A DNA stretch of 6,091 bases from an uncultured Prevotella sp. (lineage in GTDB: Bacteria > Bacteroidota > Bacteroidia > Bacteroidales > Bacteroidaceae). The notes beneath the pieces were generated by a model, which had not been told where the DNA came from, ran no database searches, and was given only the letters and a program-made list of their open reading frames with translations. The translations under genes were made by a program, and so were the position numbers. Positions within the stretch are counted from its first letter, which is position 1. Every line of letters begins with the position of its first letter. Of the stretch, positions 4,738-6,091 are shown in pieces. The stretch spans positions 1-6,091 of the forward strand of contig CALGRN010000031.1 in NCBI GenBank assembly GCA_937880835.1. The letters are read 5' to 3'.

Positions 4738-5001
4738 TTATTCTCCTATTACTTTAATATCTTTCCACTGGCAGAATCCTTTTGCAACAGCATGTTTTAG
4801 AGCTGCGTCAAGACCCACTTTGTTTATAAGACGCAGACCGGCTGCACTAATTTTCAAGCTTATCCAGCATTCTTCTTCTACATAATAGAATTTCTTTCTG
4901 AACAGGTTCACGTCAAAACTACGTTTTGTACGGTGCTTTGAGTGGGAAACATTACAACCGATCTGTGCTTTCTTTCCCGTAATTTGACAAATCTTAGACA
5001 T
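4738..5001 (-). CDS. rpmB: Large ribosomal subunit protein bL28
   Basis: The 87-aa protein begins MSKICQITGKKAQIGCNVSH, followed by SKHRTKRSFDVNLFRKKFY (20-38), the bL28 signature with its NVSHS block and the TKR(S/R)xxxNL segment. The end (AGLRLINKVGLDAALKHA) is also standard. The N-terminal Cys5 and Cys16 sit where zinc-containing relatives have cysteines, but Thr8 replaces the partner of Cys5 (CQIT for CxxC), so zinc binding is probably lost. It is the first gene of the rpmB-rpmG-DUF4295 operon and has its own promoter about 50 nt upstream. Confidence 0.96.
   Translation of the reverse strand: MSKICQITGKKAQIGCNVSHSKHRTKRSFDVNLFRKKFYYVEEECWISLKISAAGLRLINKVGLDAALKHAVAKGFCQWKDIKVIGE
4741..4747 (-). 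promoter_or_regulatory. Shine-Dalgarno-like AGGAGAA ahead of rpmG
   Basis: On the minus strand AGGAGAA lies 8 nt before the rpmG ATG, an ideal distance. It is unusual because Bacteroidetes genes rarely use Shine-Dalgarno pairing and none of the other starts in this window has one this good. It overlaps the last codons of rpmB (Ile-Gly-Glu), so coding constraint could also explain it. Confidence 0.4.
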
Positions 5002-5053
5002 TGCTATCTTTATTTATTGTTTTCGTTTTTTGATACTTATTCCAAACAGGGTG

Positions 5054-5084
5054 CAAAATTACACATTTTTTTTTATATATCAAA
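5054..5084 (-). promoter_or_regulatory. Promoter of the rpmB-rpmG-DUF4295 operon
   Basis: On the minus strand TTTG (5081-5084), a 19-nt spacer and TAATTTTG (5054-5061) followed by CA fit the Bacteroidetes consensus exactly. Transcription would start near 5047 and give a leader of about 45 nt. It separates the ribosomal genes from the upstream tsaD-cinA pair. I see no obvious ribosomal-protein binding structure in the short leader. Confidence 0.75.
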
Positions 5085-5156
5085 GAGTTAGGTGCTCTCA
5101 AACTAACGATTTAATATTTTTTAAGAATTGCAGGGCGTTGTTTTCACCGTGATGTT

Positions 5157-5687
5157 TTATTTTGCCTCGATAGCTGGAACTTCGGAAAGGTCAGGCTGTG
5201 GGAACTGTTCCTTGAGGAAAGACACGAAGAGTGTGAGTGCCTGATTGGTGGCGCGGAGGAGGTTTATCTCACGTCCGTCGTTCTCTTCTAACTTGAATGT
5301 CTTGACGTTATCCTTCGATCCGCATGCCAGCCAGATAGTGCCGACAGGGATGTCGTTCTCTGAACCAGGACCTGCAAAACCGGTAGCGGAGATAGCATAG
5401 TCTGTGCCCATTGTGTCGCATGAGCCCTTTACCATCTGAATGGCAACCTCTTCGCATACGGCTGTGTTTGCCTCGATAACGGAAGCATCTACGTTGAGCA
5501 TCTTAACCTTGATGCTGTCGGAGTAACTTACTATGCCGCCGATGAAGTAATCGGATGCGCCTGGTACAGAGGTGAGTGCTTCTGCGATGCGTCCGCTTGT
5601 GCAACTTTCTGCTGTTGATACTGTCTTGCCTGTTTCGTAAAGAATGTCAAAGACTTGCTTTGAGAATACTTTTGATTCAAATTCCAT
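5157..5687 (-). CDS. pncC: CinA C-terminal domain protein, nicotinamide-nucleotide amidohydrolase (PncC type)
   Basis: This 176-aa protein is a stand-alone CinA C-terminal domain, the enzyme that hydrolyses nicotinamide mononucleotide to nicotinate mononucleotide plus ammonia and so recycles NMN for NAD synthesis. Visible motifs are STAESCTSGRIAEALTSVPG (24-43) with Ser28, GGIVSYSDSIK (50-60) with Tyr55 and Lys60, and ISATGFAGPG (about 99-108). Ser28, Tyr55 and Lys60 match in spacing the Ser-Tyr-Lys catalytic residues I recall for NMN deamidase. The common CTGG is CTSG here. The MoCF-like N-terminal half of full CinA is missing, and there is no room for it: tsaD ends 26 nt upstream. The C-terminal tail FPQPDLSEVPAIEAK extends a little past the usual domain. 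Many records call it a competence/damage-inducible protein. It is likely co-transcribed with tsaD. Confidence 0.9.
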   Translation of the reverse strand: MEFESKVFSKQVFDILYETGKTVSTAESCTSGRIAEALTSVPGASDYFIGGIVSYSDSIKVKMLNVDASVIEANTAVCEEVAIQMVKGSCDTMGTDYAISATGFAGPGSENDIPVGTIWLACGSKDNVKTFKLEENDGREINLLRATNQALTLFVSFLKEQFPQPDLSEVPAIEAK

Positions 5688-5713
5688 AGATATGTAGTTA
5701 GTTTTTTCTTTTG

Positions 5714-6091
5714 TTATTCAAATGTTACCTTTGAGAATGCCGGCGCGCTGATAGGGCAGAAGTCTCCGTCCTTGAACTTGTAGGTTCCTACGATGCCTAT
5801 CATTGCGGCGTTGTCTGTTGTGTATGAGAACTTTGGGATATAGACTGTCCAGCCGAATCGCTTTGCATAATCGTGGAATGCGTTGCGTAATCCGTTGTTC
5901 GCTGATACGCCACCAGCCACGGCTATGTGCTTTATTCCTGTCTGCTTGGCGGCGAGTTTCAACTTCTTCATCAGTATATCGACGATAGTCCACTCAAGTG
6001 ATGCAGCGATATCCTCCTTGTGATGCTCCACGAAATCGGGATCTTCCTTGACCCATTTCTGCAAGGAATAGAGGAAACTCGTCTTCAATCC
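5714..6091 (-). CDS. tsaD: tRNA N6-adenosine threonylcarbamoyltransferase TsaD, C-terminal part only
   Basis: TsaD transfers the threonylcarbamoyl group from threonylcarbamoyl-AMP to A37 of ANN-decoding tRNAs, with TsaB and TsaE. The visible 125 residues are the C-terminal third of a protein usually near 340 aa; the gene starts beyond the right edge. The first visible residues GLKTSFLYSL continue the family's SGLKT motif. KHIAVAGGVSANNGLRNAF and YTTDNAAMIGIVG (the Asp that binds the metal) are textbook TsaD/Kae1 blocks of the ASKHA fold. A TTG at 6086-6088 can look like a start but encodes the Leu of GLKT. cinA/pncC follows after 26 nt on the same strand. Confidence 0.95.
   Translation of the reverse strand, partial: GLKTSFLYSLQKWVKEDPDFVEHHKEDIAASLEWTIVDILMKKLKLAAKQTGIKHIAVAGGVSANNGLRNAFHDYAKRFGWTVYIPKFSYTTDNAAMIGIVGTYKFKDGDFCPISAPAFSKVTFE

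Noticed and set aside
4499..4885. Plus-strand 128-codon frame opposite rpmG and rpmB.
   Set aside because: Antisense to two unmistakable ribosomal protein genes.
5090..5156. Possible terminator after cinA (CACGGTG region followed by T-rich DNA).
   Set aside because: I could not find a stem of convincing length with a U-tract on the minus strand, so I do not call one.

Overview
The window looks like a chromosomal segment of a Bacteroidales bacterium, most likely Prevotellaceae. Three things point there: promoters of the Bacteroidetes type (TTTG, about 19-20 bp, TAnnTTTG) in front of several genes, the ribosomal cluster rpmB-rpmG-DUF4295 that is typical of this phylum, and a PL11-type pectin lyase start with a Sec signal peptide. 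The DNA is AT-rich and Shine-Dalgarno sequences are mostly absent upstream of starts. The genus is an inference from style; no rRNA or marker was available to fix it.

Left part (1-1230). The 5' end of a secreted rhamnogalacturonan lyase-like gene leaves the window on the minus strand. Divergent from it lies a promoter, a leader built of two adjacent tandem-repeat blocks (7-bp and 18-bp units), and a 65-codon gene for a small Bacteroidales-type peptide of unknown function. A 442-bp gene-poor stretch follows; it holds a possible promoter, a two-part imperfect stem and a strong 20-bp inverted repeat whose loop carries a perfect Shine-Dalgarno-like heptamer.

Middle (1231-4297). A tight minus-strand operon, transcribed from about 3180 leftwards, encodes a Rossmann/DUF2520 protein, the Kdo-8-phosphate phosphatase KdsC (lipopolysaccharide core sugar synthesis) and the house-cleaning nucleotide pyrophosphatase Maf. 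Divergent from it is a FemAB/GNAT-like transferase gene whose promoter sits so close to the ATG that the mRNA may be leaderless. This gene ends at a bidirectional hairpin terminator shared with the convergent ribosomal operon.

Right part (4370-6091). On the minus strand, tsaD (tRNA t6A synthesis, 5' end cut off by the window edge) is followed by cinA/pncC (stand-alone NMN amidohydrolase domain); then, behind its own well-formed promoter, comes rpmB-rpmG-DUF4295. These are housekeeping translation and cofactor-repair genes. I see no defence system, mobile element with a transposase, CRISPR array, tRNA or rRNA. The most unexplained parts are the repeat-leader small-peptide locus (about 358-788) and the inverted repeat at 1111-1169.
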